A stretch of DNA of 13,495 nt from positions 1 through 13,495 of the forward strand of contig VBGU01000023.1 of NCBI GenBank assembly GCA_005881085.1, written 5' to 3'. Source of the stretch: Chloroflexota bacterium. GTDB taxonomy: Bacteria > Chloroflexota > Limnocylindria > P2-11E. Both the position numbers and the translations under genes were made by a program. Positions 6,852 to 13,495 of this stretch are shown here, in pieces. The notes beneath the pieces were generated by a model that was given only the letters and a program-made list of their open reading frames with translations, ran no database searches and was not told the DNA's origin. Position 1 is the stretch's first letter; every line of letters begins with the position of its first letter.

Positions 6852-8171
6852 TTATGCGAGCCCGGCCCGTTTCATGAGCGGTCCGAGCTGCTCGGCCGCC
6901 TTCGCGCGCACTTCGTTCGCGTCCATCTTCGTCGGCAGTCCATCGCGCACCAGAAATTCGCCATCCACGAGCACGTGGCGTACGGCGCGCGAGCCTCCGC
7001 CGAACAGAATCCGTGCGACGGGGTCGCCGCCGGGTCCGTCGAGGCGCTCGAGGTCGAGCACGACGAGGTCCGCGCGTTTTCCCTGCTCGAGCGTGCCGAC
7101 CTCCGAGTCGATCTTGAGCATCTTCGCGCCCTCGCGAGTCGCGAGCCCCATCGCGTCGTAGCCGCTGAGCGTTCCCATGCCGCTCACCACGCGGGCCAGG
7201 AGCGTCGCGAGGCGGATCTCCTCGAAGCCATCGAGCCGGTTGTTGCAGGCCGCGCCGTCGGCGCCGATGCCGACGGTGATGCGCGCGCTCCGCAGCCGCG
7301 CGACCTGCGCTATGCCGGAGCCGAGCTTCAGGTTCGACGAGGGGCAGTGCGCGACGGACGTCTTCGTTGTCTTGAGGATGTCGATCTCCGAGTCGTCGAG
7401 GTGGACGCCGTGCGCGATGATCGCGCGCTCGCACGCGATGCCCGTGTCGAGCAGGTACTGCATCGGGGATCGCCCGGTCGCCAGCGTCAGGGCGTTCCGC
7501 TCGTCGACGCTCTCGTTGGAATGCGTGTGCACGAGCAGGTCGCTCAGCTTGGCGAGCTGGGTCACCGCTTCCAGGAGCTCGCGGGTGCACGACAGCGCGA
7601 AACGCGGCATGTACACGTAGCCGATGCGGCCGCTCGAAGCCTTGTGCCACCGCTTGGTGAGCGCGCCACCCGCATCCAGCGAAGCGCGCGTTGTCTCGAC
7701 GAGATTGGCCGGCACGCCCTCGCCGGTGTCCATCATCGCTTGGCCGAAGCGCGCCCGGATGCCGCTGCGCACGAGCTCCTCCGCGACGATGTCGCCGAAG
7801 TGCGTCGTCCCCATGTCGAGGATCGTCGTCGTCCCCGTCGTGAGCAGATCGAGGAGGCCGAGGCGCACGCTCGCACGGACCGACGCCTCGTCGTGCGCGG
7901 CCTCGAGCGGCCACACCCGCGTGCGCAGCCATCCGAGAAGGGGCATGTCCTCAGCAAGACCGCGGAAGAGTGTCTGCACCAGATGAACGTGCGTCTGTAC
8001 GAGGCCCGGCATCACGACGCACCCCGAGATGTCGACGACCTCGGCGTCGGGGGGCGGCGTGACCTGCCCGAGACCGCCGATGCGCGTTCCGCTCACCAGC
8101 AGGTCGCCGTTCATCGGCCGGGGCGAATCCCGCATTGGCAGGAGAATGCCTCCCCGAAGCACAGCGCTCAC
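6852..8171 (-). CDS. Metal-dependent amidohydrolase, probable guanine/oxopurine deaminase
   Basis: This is a member of the ATZ/TRZ-type amidohydrolase family (439 residues, normal length) that hydrolytically deaminates purine or triazine-like rings. Metal and catalytic residues are in place: HVH (H61, H63), LLVHTHSNES (H217), AHGVHL (H254) and GIGADGAACNN (D305); HCPSSNLKLGSG (275-286) is also typical. In a purine-catabolic operon the likely reaction is guanine (or 8-oxoguanine) to the corresponding oxopurine, feeding xanthine dehydrogenase. The family also contains 5'-deoxyadenosine, S-adenosylhomocysteine and chlorohydrolase-type enzymes, and the GADGAACNN motif is shared with those, so substrate is not settled. 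GTG 8171 is chosen because it overlaps the upstream gene's stop as GTGA (8171-8168); the frame stays open to 8258 over that gene. It is the last gene of the DUF3830-allB-allC operon. Confidence 0.9.
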   Translation of the reverse strand: MSAVLRGGILLPMRDSPRPMNGDLLVSGTRIGGLGQVTPPPDAEVVDISGCVVMPGLVQTHVHLVQTLFRGLAEDMPLLGWLRTRVWPLEAAHDEASVRASVRLGLLDLLTTGTTTILDMGTTHFGDIVAEELVRSGIRARFGQAMMDTGEGVPANLVETTRASLDAGGALTKRWHKASSGRIGYVYMPRFALSCTRELLEAVTQLAKLSDLLVHTHSNESVDERNALTLATGRSPMQYLLDTGIACERAIIAHGVHLDDSEIDILKTTKTSVAHCPSSNLKLGSGIAQVARLRSARITVGIGADGAACNNRLDGFEEIRLATLLARVVSGMGTLSGYDAMGLATREGAKMLKIDSEVGTLEQGKRADLVVLDLERLDGPGGDPVARILFGGGSRAVRHVLVDGEFLVRDGLPTKMDANEVRAKAAEQLGPLMKRAGLA

Positions 8172-9424
8172 GGCTGATACGCGAGCTCGCGAAGAGCCGT
8201 CGCGAGGACGCGAGTCCCCAGCACGACGTCCTCCGCTGCGGTCGCCTCTTCGGGACAATGCGAGCGGCCCCCGATGCTCGGGACGAACAGCATCCCTGCG
8301 TTCGCGGCGACCGTCAGGACCTGCGCGTCGTGCCCGGCGCCGCTGGTCATCTCGCGCGGGTCGACGCCGGCCGCGACGGACGCTCGGCGAAGGACATCGA
8401 CAACGCGCGGGGAGAGCGTCACCGGCGCCCGATCGCGCAACGTCTTGATCTCCACAGCGAGACCACGTTCGCTCGCGATCTTCTTGATGACATCCCCGAT
8501 CTGGGTGATGAGCTCGCTGCGCCGTGCGGGATCGGGGTGTCGAGTGTCGACGGTGAACCGCGCGACGCCCGGAACGACGTTCACCTGCGACGGTTCGACC
8601 GCGATCGTCCCTACCGTCGCGACCGCGGGATGGCCCATCCGCACCGCGGCATCCGCGATCGCGAGCGCCATCGCCGATGCGCCGAGGAAGGCATCTCGCC
8701 GGCGATCCATGGCCATTGCCCCGGCGTGATCGGGCTGGCCCCGCACCGTGATCTCGAGGTGCGCCGTACCCGCGATCGTCGTGACCACGCCCAGTCGCGG
8801 CCCGTGGTCCTCAAGGATTGGCCCCTGCTCGATATGAAGCTCGACGAACACGTCGAGATCGCGGCGGACGGCGCTCGGGGCGGTCGCCGGATCGAGGCCG
8901 ACCGCGCGCATCGCGTCGGCGAGCGTCACACCATCCGCGTCGCGCACGCGATCGGCCTCACCGGGCTCGAGCCGATCGGCGATCGCTCGCGCGCCCCAGA
9001 AGTTCGTGTCGAAGCGGCTGCCTTCCTCCTCACAGATGGCGACGCATTCGAGTATTCGCGTGGATCGGCCGAACCGCTTCCACAAGCTGCTCACCGCTTC
9101 GATTCCCGCGACCACGCCCAGCGCCCCATCGAGCGCGCCACCCCCACGGACCGTGTCGATGTGGGAACCGGTCGCGATGACGCGGCCCCCGCGCGACCCT
9201 TCGATCCGTCCCCATACGTTTCCGACCGCGTCGCGCCTGACGAGGAGAGCGGCCTCTTTCATCCACGCAGTGACGAGGTCCATCGCCGAGACCCACGACG
9301 GCGAGTACAGCGGGCGGTAGATGCCGCCAGAGGGAAGGGCGCCGCGTTGCGCGAGGTCGTCGAGCCGGCGTAGGAGTCTTGGCTCGTCGATCTCGACGAG
9401 GTCGCGCGTGGTGATCGCGCTCAT
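8168..9424 (-). CDS. allC: Allantoate amidohydrolase (M20 / AllC family)
   Basis: This 418-residue binuclear metal hydrolase of the M20/M28 superfamily is expected to convert allantoate to ureidoglycine, CO2 and ammonia. Metal-binding and catalytic motifs: GSHIDTV (H88, D90), GGALDGALG (D99), CEEEGSRF (E133/E134), ELHIEQGP (H197) and GGRSHCPEE (H389). The dimerisation lid domain lies in the middle (about 212-330), beginning at GVVTTIAGT. N-carbamoyl-L-amino-acid hydrolases and ureidoglycolate amidohydrolases share this architecture. Assignment to allantoate rests on position directly after allantoinase, whose stop overlaps the ATG as ATGA (9424-9421). The ATG at 9424 follows a purine-rich GAGGGGAAG stretch. 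Its own stop overlaps the deaminase start. Confidence 0.9.
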   Translation of the reverse strand: MSAITTRDLVEIDEPRLLRRLDDLAQRGALPSGGIYRPLYSPSWVSAMDLVTAWMKEAALLVRRDAVGNVWGRIEGSRGGRVIATGSHIDTVRGGGALDGALGVVAGIEAVSSLWKRFGRSTRILECVAICEEEGSRFDTNFWGARAIADRLEPGEADRVRDADGVTLADAMRAVGLDPATAPSAVRRDLDVFVELHIEQGPILEDHGPRLGVVTTIAGTAHLEITVRGQPDHAGAMAMDRRRDAFLGASAMALAIADAAVRMGHPAVATVGTIAVEPSQVNVVPGVARFTVDTRHPDPARRSELITQIGDVIKKIASERGLAVEIKTLRDRAPVTLSPRVVDVLRRASVAAGVDPREMTSGAGHDAQVLTVAANAGMLFVPSIGGRSHCPEEATAAEDVVLGTRVLATALRELAYQP

Positions 9425-10806
9425 CCTTCGGCCACTTCCCCTCGCGGGATGAATCGCCCGCGTGCGGGATTGGGTACGGTCTCGCGCTCGTTATAGACCG
9501 TGCGACCGCCGACGAGCGTGCGGACGACCTTTCCGCGGAACGATCGGCCGATATAGGGGTCCACCCCGCGGGTGCGCGAGGCCTCCGCGTCGAGGGTCCA
9601 TTCGCGGTCCGGATCGAAGAGGACGACGTCGGCGTCAGAGCCCGGCGCGATCGCGCCCTTACGGGGCCATAGGCCGAACCGCTTCGCAGGCCTCGCAGCG
9701 AGACGCCAGACCACGAACCCCGCGACCTTGCGCACGTCGAGCGCGTCTCCCGCACGCGCGGACGCGCCGGTGAACACGGCGGGGAGGAGCGACTGGGCGC
9801 CGGCGACACCACCCCACGCCGCGAACATGTCGGCCGACGCCTTGAGATCCGGCGGGCAGGGCGAGTGATCCGACGCCACGAAGTCGATCTTTCCGTCAAG
9901 GAGCGCGCGCCACAGGCCGTCGCGGTTACGCCTGTCGCGGATCGGCGGCGCGCACTTGAGCGAGGCGCCCTGCCGCGTGAGGTCGCTCTCGTCGAAGGTC
10001 AGGTAATGGGGACAGGTCTCGACGCTGACGTCGGTGCCCATGTCGCGAGCCGCTCCGACGGCGCCGAGCGCCTCCATCGCCGAGAGATGCACGATGTGGA
10101 TGCGCGCGCCTGCCTCCCGGGCCGCCGCGCACGCCCCCGCCACCGCTCGGATCTCGACGAGCGGCGGGCGCGACAGGGGCCACGCAGCCGCGTCGTGGGT
10201 TCCCTCGCCTCGGACGCGCGCCGTCGCCTCGCGCACGAGGGCGTCGTCCTCACAGTGAAGCGCCACTACGAGGCCCGCGCCCGCGGCGGCTCGGAGCGCA
10301 GGCACGAGGTCCTCCTCATGGAGCGCTGGAAACTCCGCGACCCCGCTGTCGCACAGGAACGCCTTCACGCCGACCGCGCCTCGCTCGCTCAGCTCGCGCA
10401 AGCTCGCAGGGTCCGCGTCCACCAGCCCGCCCCAGAGTCCGAAGTCGACGATGGATGCCTTCTCGGCGGCCGCCTTCTTCACATCGAATGAGGCACCGTC
10501 GAGCACTGGCGGGACGGAGTTGAGCGGCATGTCGAGCACAGTCGTGGTGCCTCCAGCAGCGGCCGCGCGGGTCCCATTGGCCCACCCCTCCCAGTCCGTT
10601 CGGCCAGGCTCGTTGAAATGAACATGCGCGTCGACCATCCCCGGCAGCGCGAGGAGGCCTCGCGCATCGATCTCCCGGTTCGCCGCCGACGCACCGGCCT
10701 CGACGAGCGCACTGATGCGCCCGTCGCGGATCAGGATGTCTCGGGCATAGGCGCCATCGGAAATGACCACTGCCCCACGTATCGCGAGATCGGCTTTGGC
10801 GCTCAC
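9421..10806 (-). CDS. allB: Allantoinase
   Basis: This 461-residue cyclic amidohydrolase opens the hydantoin ring of allantoin to give allantoate. The binuclear metal site is complete and in the spacing of E. coli AllB: H61 and H63 (DAHVHFNEPGR), K148 (GVKAF, the carboxylated bridging lysine), H184 (LHCED), H240 (IVHLSA) and D313 (SDHSP). GGTTTVLDMPLNS (85-97) and the C-terminal GRTVYNE are family hallmarks. GTG 10806 is chosen because it overlaps the upstream DUF3830 stop as GTGA (10806-10803) and places HxH at the usual residue number. The open frame reaching 11088 is antiphase sequence of the DUF3830 gene. Dihydropyrimidinase or dihydroorotase are less likely given the LDMPLNS motif and the neighbours. 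Confidence 0.95.
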   Translation of the reverse strand: MSAKADLAIRGAVVISDGAYARDILIRDGRISALVEAGASAANREIDARGLLALPGMVDAHVHFNEPGRTDWEGWANGTRAAAAGGTTTVLDMPLNSVPPVLDGASFDVKKAAAEKASIVDFGLWGGLVDADPASLRELSERGAVGVKAFLCDSGVAEFPALHEEDLVPALRAAAGAGLVVALHCEDDALVREATARVRGEGTHDAAAWPLSRPPLVEIRAVAGACAAAREAGARIHIVHLSAMEALGAVGAARDMGTDVSVETCPHYLTFDESDLTRQGASLKCAPPIRDRRNRDGLWRALLDGKIDFVASDHSPCPPDLKASADMFAAWGGVAGAQSLLPAVFTGASARAGDALDVRKVAGFVVWRLAARPAKRFGLWPRKGAIAPGSDADVVLFDPDREWTLDAEASRTRGVDPYIGRSFRGKVVRTLVGGRTVYNERETVPNPARGRFIPRGEVAEG

Positions 10807-11216
10807 TCTTCGGTGATGGTGAAGTCCTGCGCGCCTTCCCAGAGCGTGAGCCGACCGATCTCGGCCAGCTTTTCGTTCCCCTCGACGACTGTGGCGAAGT
10901 GGTTCCCGGCGAGCTGCCCCACTTTGCTCGAGAACATCGTCGAGCCGTACGGGAAGAGGATCTCCATCTCCGAGAAGCCGCCGGGGTAGACCAGCATCTG
11001 GCCGGGCGCTGGATGGCTTGTGTGATTCTCGAAGTCCACCTCGAGCCTCCGAGAGCCCATCGGGACCCACGTGGATTCGCCGCTCCACCGGCAGTGGACG
11101 AGCTTGCTGCGGAGCGGCAGGAGCTTTCGGATAGCGGCGCAGGTTTTTGGCGCGTCCCGATCCTCGAGGCGTGCCTTGAAGGTGAACGGTCCAGCCGTGA
11201 TGCGGAGCGTTGTCAT
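10803..11216 (-). CDS. DUF3830 family protein (cyclophilin-like fold)
   Basis: This is a small soluble protein of 137 residues that I recognise as DUF3830, a family assigned a cyclophilin-like fold and without established biochemistry. Conserved features visible are APKTCAAIRKLLP (22-34), HCRWSGES (41-48), ENHTSHPAPGQ (63-73), YPGGFSEMEILFPYG (77-91) and GQLAGNHFATV (100-110). No signal peptide or membrane segment is present. It is the first gene of the operon with allantoinase, allantoate amidohydrolase and the deaminase, and overlaps allB by 4 bases, so a role in allantoin/ureide metabolism is inferred. ATG 11216 is chosen because the conserved TLRITAG start follows it; an in-frame ATG at 11243 would add nine residues and collide with the divergent gene's start. 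The conserved His/Asn/Glu residues could make an enzyme site, but the reaction is unknown. Confidence 0.85.
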   Translation of the reverse strand: MTTLRITAGPFTFKARLEDRDAPKTCAAIRKLLPLRSKLVHCRWSGESTWVPMGSRRLEVDFENHTSHPAPGQMLVYPGGFSEMEILFPYGSTMFSSKVGQLAGNHFATVVEGNEKLAEIGRLTLWEGAQDFTITEE

Positions 11217-11241
11217 CGCGGGCGTACGATACCGGCCGCTC
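11217..11241. promoter_or_regulatory. Overlapping divergent promoter candidate
   Basis: Only 25 bases separate ATG 11216 (minus) from ATG 11242 (plus). On the plus strand TACGAT (11225-11230) ends 11 bases before its ATG; on the minus strand TATCGT (11231-11226) ends 9 bases before its ATG. Both fit TANNNT, and they share the same bases. Neither start has a Shine-Dalgarno. This suggests back-to-back promoters with nearly leaderless transcripts that would compete for polymerase. No convincing -35 was found on either side. Confidence 0.35.
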
Positions 11242-11538
11242 ATGCCGACCCTCTCAACTCACATCCTCGATACGGCGAGCGGCCGCCCCGCGTCGGGCGT
11301 CGCGGTCTCGCTTGAGAAGGACGGCGCGGTGATCGCGCGCGGCCTGACCGACGCCGATGGGCGCGTGGCGCAGCTCGCCGGCGCGCTCGAGCCCGGGCGC
11401 TATCGGCTCGTCTTCGAGCTCGCGACCAGCGGCTTCTTCCGGCGCGTGGCGCTCGACATAGAAATCGGCTCGGACGCGAAGTACCACGTCCCGCTGCTCG
11501 TGACGCCCTTCGGGGTGACGAGCTACCGCGGGTCGTGA
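11242..11538 (+). CDS. uraH: 5-Hydroxyisourate hydrolase (transthyretin-like)
   Basis: It hydrolyses 5-hydroxyisourate, the unstable product of urate oxidase, to OHCU. The 98 residues match the short cytoplasmic form of the family. The signature N-terminus LSTHILDT carries catalytic H7; TDADGR (36-41) supplies the active-site Arg, YHVPLL carries H82, and the protein ends in the diagnostic tetrapeptide YRGS (95-98). ATG 11242 is chosen because homologues begin at this LSTH segment; the upstream open frame to 11071 is antisense to the DUF3830 gene. It is the first gene of the uraH-uraD-uricase operon, with its stop overlapping the next start. No signal peptide is present, consistent with cytosolic urate breakdown. 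Confidence 0.95.
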   Translation: MPTLSTHILDTASGRPASGVAVSLEKDGAVIARGLTDADGRVAQLAGALEPGRYRLVFELATSGFFRRVALDIEIGSDAKYHVPLLVTPFGVTSYRGS

Positions 11539-11978
11539 TGACGATCCCACGCGAGGAGCTGGCCGCGATCTTCGAGCGCGCTCCCGGGCTCGCGGATCGC
11601 GTTCGAGGGAGCGACCCCGCGTCGATCGTGGCGTCGGCTCGCTCCGAGATCCTGCGGATGACCGAGGCCGAACGCATCGGCGTGCTCAACGCTCACCCGC
11701 GGATCGGAGCCGACCCGGCGTCCCTCTCGGCGCTCTCTCGCCGCGAGCAAGGACGCGACGCCGACCTCGCGATCCTCCGAGAGCTCGCCGCGATGAACGA
11801 CGAGTACGAGCGCCGCTTCGGCTTCCGTTTTGTGGTGTTCGTGGCCGGCCGATCGAAAGCTGAGATCGTTCCCGCCATTCGCGAGCGCCTCCGGCATACG
11901 CGCGAGGAGGAGCTCGCGACCGGCATCGACGAGTTCCTTGCGATCACCCGGGACCGATTGGAGCGGATCGCATCGTGA
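11538..11978 (+). CDS. uraD: OHCU decarboxylase
   Basis: 2-oxo-4-hydroxy-4-carboxy-5-ureidoimidazoline decarboxylase makes (S)-allantoin stereospecifically. The 146-residue all-helical protein has the catalytic His in NAHPRIG (H53), the SxxEQ-type Glu in SRREQG (E70), and the C-terminal FVFVAGRSK Arg (about R105), typical of the actinobacterial/PucL-N-type branch. The start is either ATG 11538 (TGATG, one-base overlap with the uraH stop) or GTG 11535 (GTGA, four-base overlap), one residue apart. Its stop overlaps the urate oxidase GTG by four bases. In Bacillus subtilis this domain is fused to urate oxidase as PucL; here the same order is kept as two overlapping genes. Confidence 0.95.
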   Translation: MTIPREELAAIFERAPGLADRVRGSDPASIVASARSEILRMTEAERIGVLNAHPRIGADPASLSALSRREQGRDADLAILRELAAMNDEYERRFGFRFVVFVAGRSKAEIVPAIRERLRHTREEELATGIDEFLAITRDRLERIAS

Positions 11979-12826
11979 CGTCGACCGAGATCAGCTACGG
12001 CAAAGCCCACGTTCTTTTCTACCGGCTCGGCGGTCGCGACGTCGCCCCACTCGCCGCGTCGGTCGACATCGACGTCTTCGGAAAGCGGTTCGTCGCGGCG
12101 TACACGGAGGGCGACAACCGGGAGGTCGTCGCGACCGACACGATGAAGAACTTCGTGTACGCGATGGCTGCCGAGTACACGGGGAGCACGCTCCTCGGTC
12201 TCTGCGCCTTCCTCGGCCGCCGCTTCATCGAGACGTATCCCGTCATGGAGGCGCTCCGCGTCTCCGCGCGCGAGGTGCCGCTCGATGCCGCGGCCGGAGA
12301 ACGCGGCCCGAGCGACGTTCTCTTCCGCTCGTCCCGCGCGGACCACGCGGTCGCGCAGGTGGCGGTCGACGCGGTCGGCGGAAAGGCGGAGATCACCGCC
12401 GCGCGCAGCGGGTGGGAAGGGATGAGGTTCGTGAAGACGACGGGCAGCTCATTCGCGACGTTCGCGCGCGACGATTACACGACGCTTCCCGAGCTGACCG
12501 ATCGGCCTCTCACGATCCGTCTGGACGTCTATTGGCGTTACAGCGATCTGAGAGACGGAGTGGCGGAAGGTCCAGGCTTTCTCGGGCCGCGTGCAGTCCG
12601 CGACGAGATCGAGCGGATCTTCCACGAGTTCAACAGTCGCTCGATCCAGCACCTGGTCCACGAGATCGGCGCGCGCCTGTTCGCGGCGCACGCTCAACTC
12701 GGGGAGATCGAGTTCATCGCGGAGAACCACACCCCCGACCACGTGCACGACGGCGCCGGCGGCGTGAAGATCTTCGCCGAGCCAAAGGCAACCTTCGGGA
12801 AGATCGGCCTCGTTCTAAAGCGCTGA
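11975..12826 (+). CDS. pucL: Urate oxidase (factor-independent urate hydroxylase)
   Basis: This cofactor-free uricase oxidises urate with O2 to 5-hydroxyisourate and H2O2. The 283 residues form two tandem T-fold domains. Expected active-site residues are seen: YGKAHV (K10), ATDTMKNFVY (T56, the Lys-Thr dyad partner), FVKTTGSSFATF (Phe stacking region, about 160-163), TIRLDVYW (R182), SRSIQHLV (Q225) and AENHTPDH (N251). Similarity is to the uricase part of Bacillus PucL. The start is GTG 11975, overlapping the uraD stop (GTGA, 11975-11978), with a GGAG (11960-11963) eleven bases upstream. H2O2 detoxification genes are not in the window. A minority of the family act on other substrates, but the neighbours make urate secure. 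Confidence 0.95.
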   Translation: MTSTEISYGKAHVLFYRLGGRDVAPLAASVDIDVFGKRFVAAYTEGDNREVVATDTMKNFVYAMAAEYTGSTLLGLCAFLGRRFIETYPVMEALRVSAREVPLDAAAGERGPSDVLFRSSRADHAVAQVAVDAVGGKAEITAARSGWEGMRFVKTTGSSFATFARDDYTTLPELTDRPLTIRLDVYWRYSDLRDGVAEGPGFLGPRAVRDEIERIFHEFNSRSIQHLVHEIGARLFAAHAQLGEIEFIAENHTPDHVHDGAGGVKIFAEPKATFGKIGLVLKR

Positions 12827-12898
12827 GCCGATTACGGACCTTCATCGCCTGAGTAGACTCGCGAGATAAAGAAGAATCAGCTTCTGGGCCCCGCGCGA
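12827..12898 (+). promoter_or_regulatory. Gap upstream of response regulator with weak -10 candidates
   Basis: Seventy-two bases follow the urate oxidase stop. TAGACT (12854-12859) and GATAAA (12865-12870) could act as -10 boxes for the response regulator; neither has a convincing -35. No stem followed by a T-tract is seen, so the uricase operon may read through into the regulator. Confidence 0.2.
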
Positions 12899-13495
12899 GT
12901 GTTGGTCGTGGTCGATCAACCACTCGCGAACCTCGTGGCTTTGACGCTCAATCACGGCAAATACGTCACGCGTATCGCGGAGAACGCGAAGCAAGCGCGG
13001 ACCGAGCTCGAGAGCTGGCGGCCGCATCTTCTCCTGGTGGACCTCGACGCCGACGATGCCGAGAGCCTCGCTCTCATCGGGCAGCGCGTGGAGCACCGAC
13101 GGGTTCCGACCATCGTGTTCAGCGTGCGAGGAGATCTCAAGACAAAGCTCGCGGCATTCGACCGAGGTGCGGACGACATCATCGCTGTGCCGTTCGTGCC
13201 CGAAGAGCTGGTGGCTCGCACGCTTGCCCTAATGCGGCGAAGCTACGGAGACAGTGTCGCCTTCATCCCGGTGATCAACGTCGCCGGTCTGCAGGTCGAC
13301 CTGCTGAATCAACAGGTGACGATCGGGAAGCTTCGCCCCGAGCTGACCGCGATTGAGCAGGCACTCCTCTACCTGCTCGCGTCCAATCCCGGCCAGACGC
13401 TCGGGCGCGAGGAGATCCTGGACGCGCTCTGGGGTGCCGACTACGTCGCTGGTAGCAATGTTGTCGATCGCCACGTGCGCAATTTACGGTTGAAG
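12899..13495 (+). CDS. OmpR/PhoB-type response regulator with degenerate receiver (partial)
   Basis: 199 codons are visible; the C-terminus, probably a few tens of residues, lies past the window. The receiver domain (about 1-118) keeps the phospho-acceptor context LLLVDLD and the Ser in TIVFSV. It has VVVDQ where VVDDE is usual and IIAVPF where the conserved Lys of TKPF should be, so canonical phosphorylation switching is doubtful. A winged-helix DNA-binding domain follows (LTAIEQALLYLLASNPGQ, then EEILDALWG, then VVDRHVRNLRLK), typical of PhoB/OmpR proteins. The start is uncertain: GTG 12899 is proposed because the frame then begins at VLVVVD, but no Shine-Dalgarno precedes it and the frame is open from 12857. 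It lies 72 bases after the urate oxidase gene on the same strand, so it could be the locus regulator or start a separate unit. No histidine kinase is in view. Confidence 0.85.
   Translation, partial: MLVVVDQPLANLVALTLNHGKYVTRIAENAKQARTELESWRPHLLLVDLDADDAESLALIGQRVEHRRVPTIVFSVRGDLKTKLAAFDRGADDIIAVPFVPEELVARTLALMRRSYGDSVAFIPVINVAGLQVDLLNQQVTIGKLRPELTAIEQALLYLLASNPGQTLGREEILDALWGADYVAGSNVVDRHVRNLRLK

Noticed and set aside
6975..9373. Two long plus-strand open frames (6975-8177, 400 codons; 8135-9373, 412 codons) opposite the deaminase and allantoate amidohydrolase genes
   Set aside because: Their products are Arg/Asp/His-rich with no recognisable motif, while the minus-strand frames carry complete metal-binding motifs. 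They are antisense shadows of GC-rich codon bias.
1..13495. CRISPR arrays, tRNA or rRNA genes, insertion sequences, phage or defence genes
   Set aside because: No regularly spaced repeats, cloverleaf-like segments, transposase or integrase motifs were found on either strand by reading.

Overview
The window is about 13.5 kb of very GC-rich bacterial DNA, densely coded with little intergenic space. It carries an almost complete aerobic purine-degradation locus. Strong G/C third positions, GTG starts, weak or absent Shine-Dalgarno sequences, -10-like boxes placed just upstream of start codons, PucCDE-type three-subunit xanthine dehydrogenase and a GAF-GAF-cyclase regulator suggest a high-GC soil or freshwater bacterium of the Chloroflexota / Dormibacterota / Actinomycetota type. 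That placement is inference; no rRNA or other phylogenetic marker is present.

Layout. (1) Minus strand, 4810 down to 1: xanthine dehydrogenase FAD subunit, [2Fe-2S] subunit and molybdopterin subunit (4-base overlaps), then after 6 bases a UbiE-like methyltransferase reading without a stop into a membrane domain cut by the window's left edge. (2) Plus strand, about 4876-6597: a divergent GAF-GAF-class III nucleotide cyclase-like protein. (3) 6598-6851: a non-coding convergent gap with a two-tier hairpin. (4) Minus strand, 11216 down to 6852: DUF3830 protein, allantoinase, allantoate amidohydrolase and a guanine-deaminase-type amidohydrolase, all joined by 4-base start/stop overlaps. (5) Plus strand, 11242-12826: 5-hydroxyisourate hydrolase, OHCU decarboxylase and urate oxidase, again overlapping by 1-4 bases. 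(6) Plus strand, 12899 to the right edge: an OmpR/PhoB-type response regulator with a degenerate receiver, C-terminus cut by the window.

Together the enzymes give guanine (or a related aminopurine) -> xanthine -> urate -> 5-hydroxyisourate -> OHCU -> (S)-allantoin -> allantoate -> ureidoglycine/ureidoglycolate. No permease, XdhC-type maturation factor, ureidoglycine aminohydrolase or ureidoglycolate-processing enzyme is visible. The less ordinary items are the methyltransferase-membrane fusion with a 17-bp perfect inverted repeat at its linker, the DUF3830 protein leading the allantoin operon, a cyclase-like domain lacking the usual transition-state Asn, and the response regulator lacking the conserved receiver Lys.
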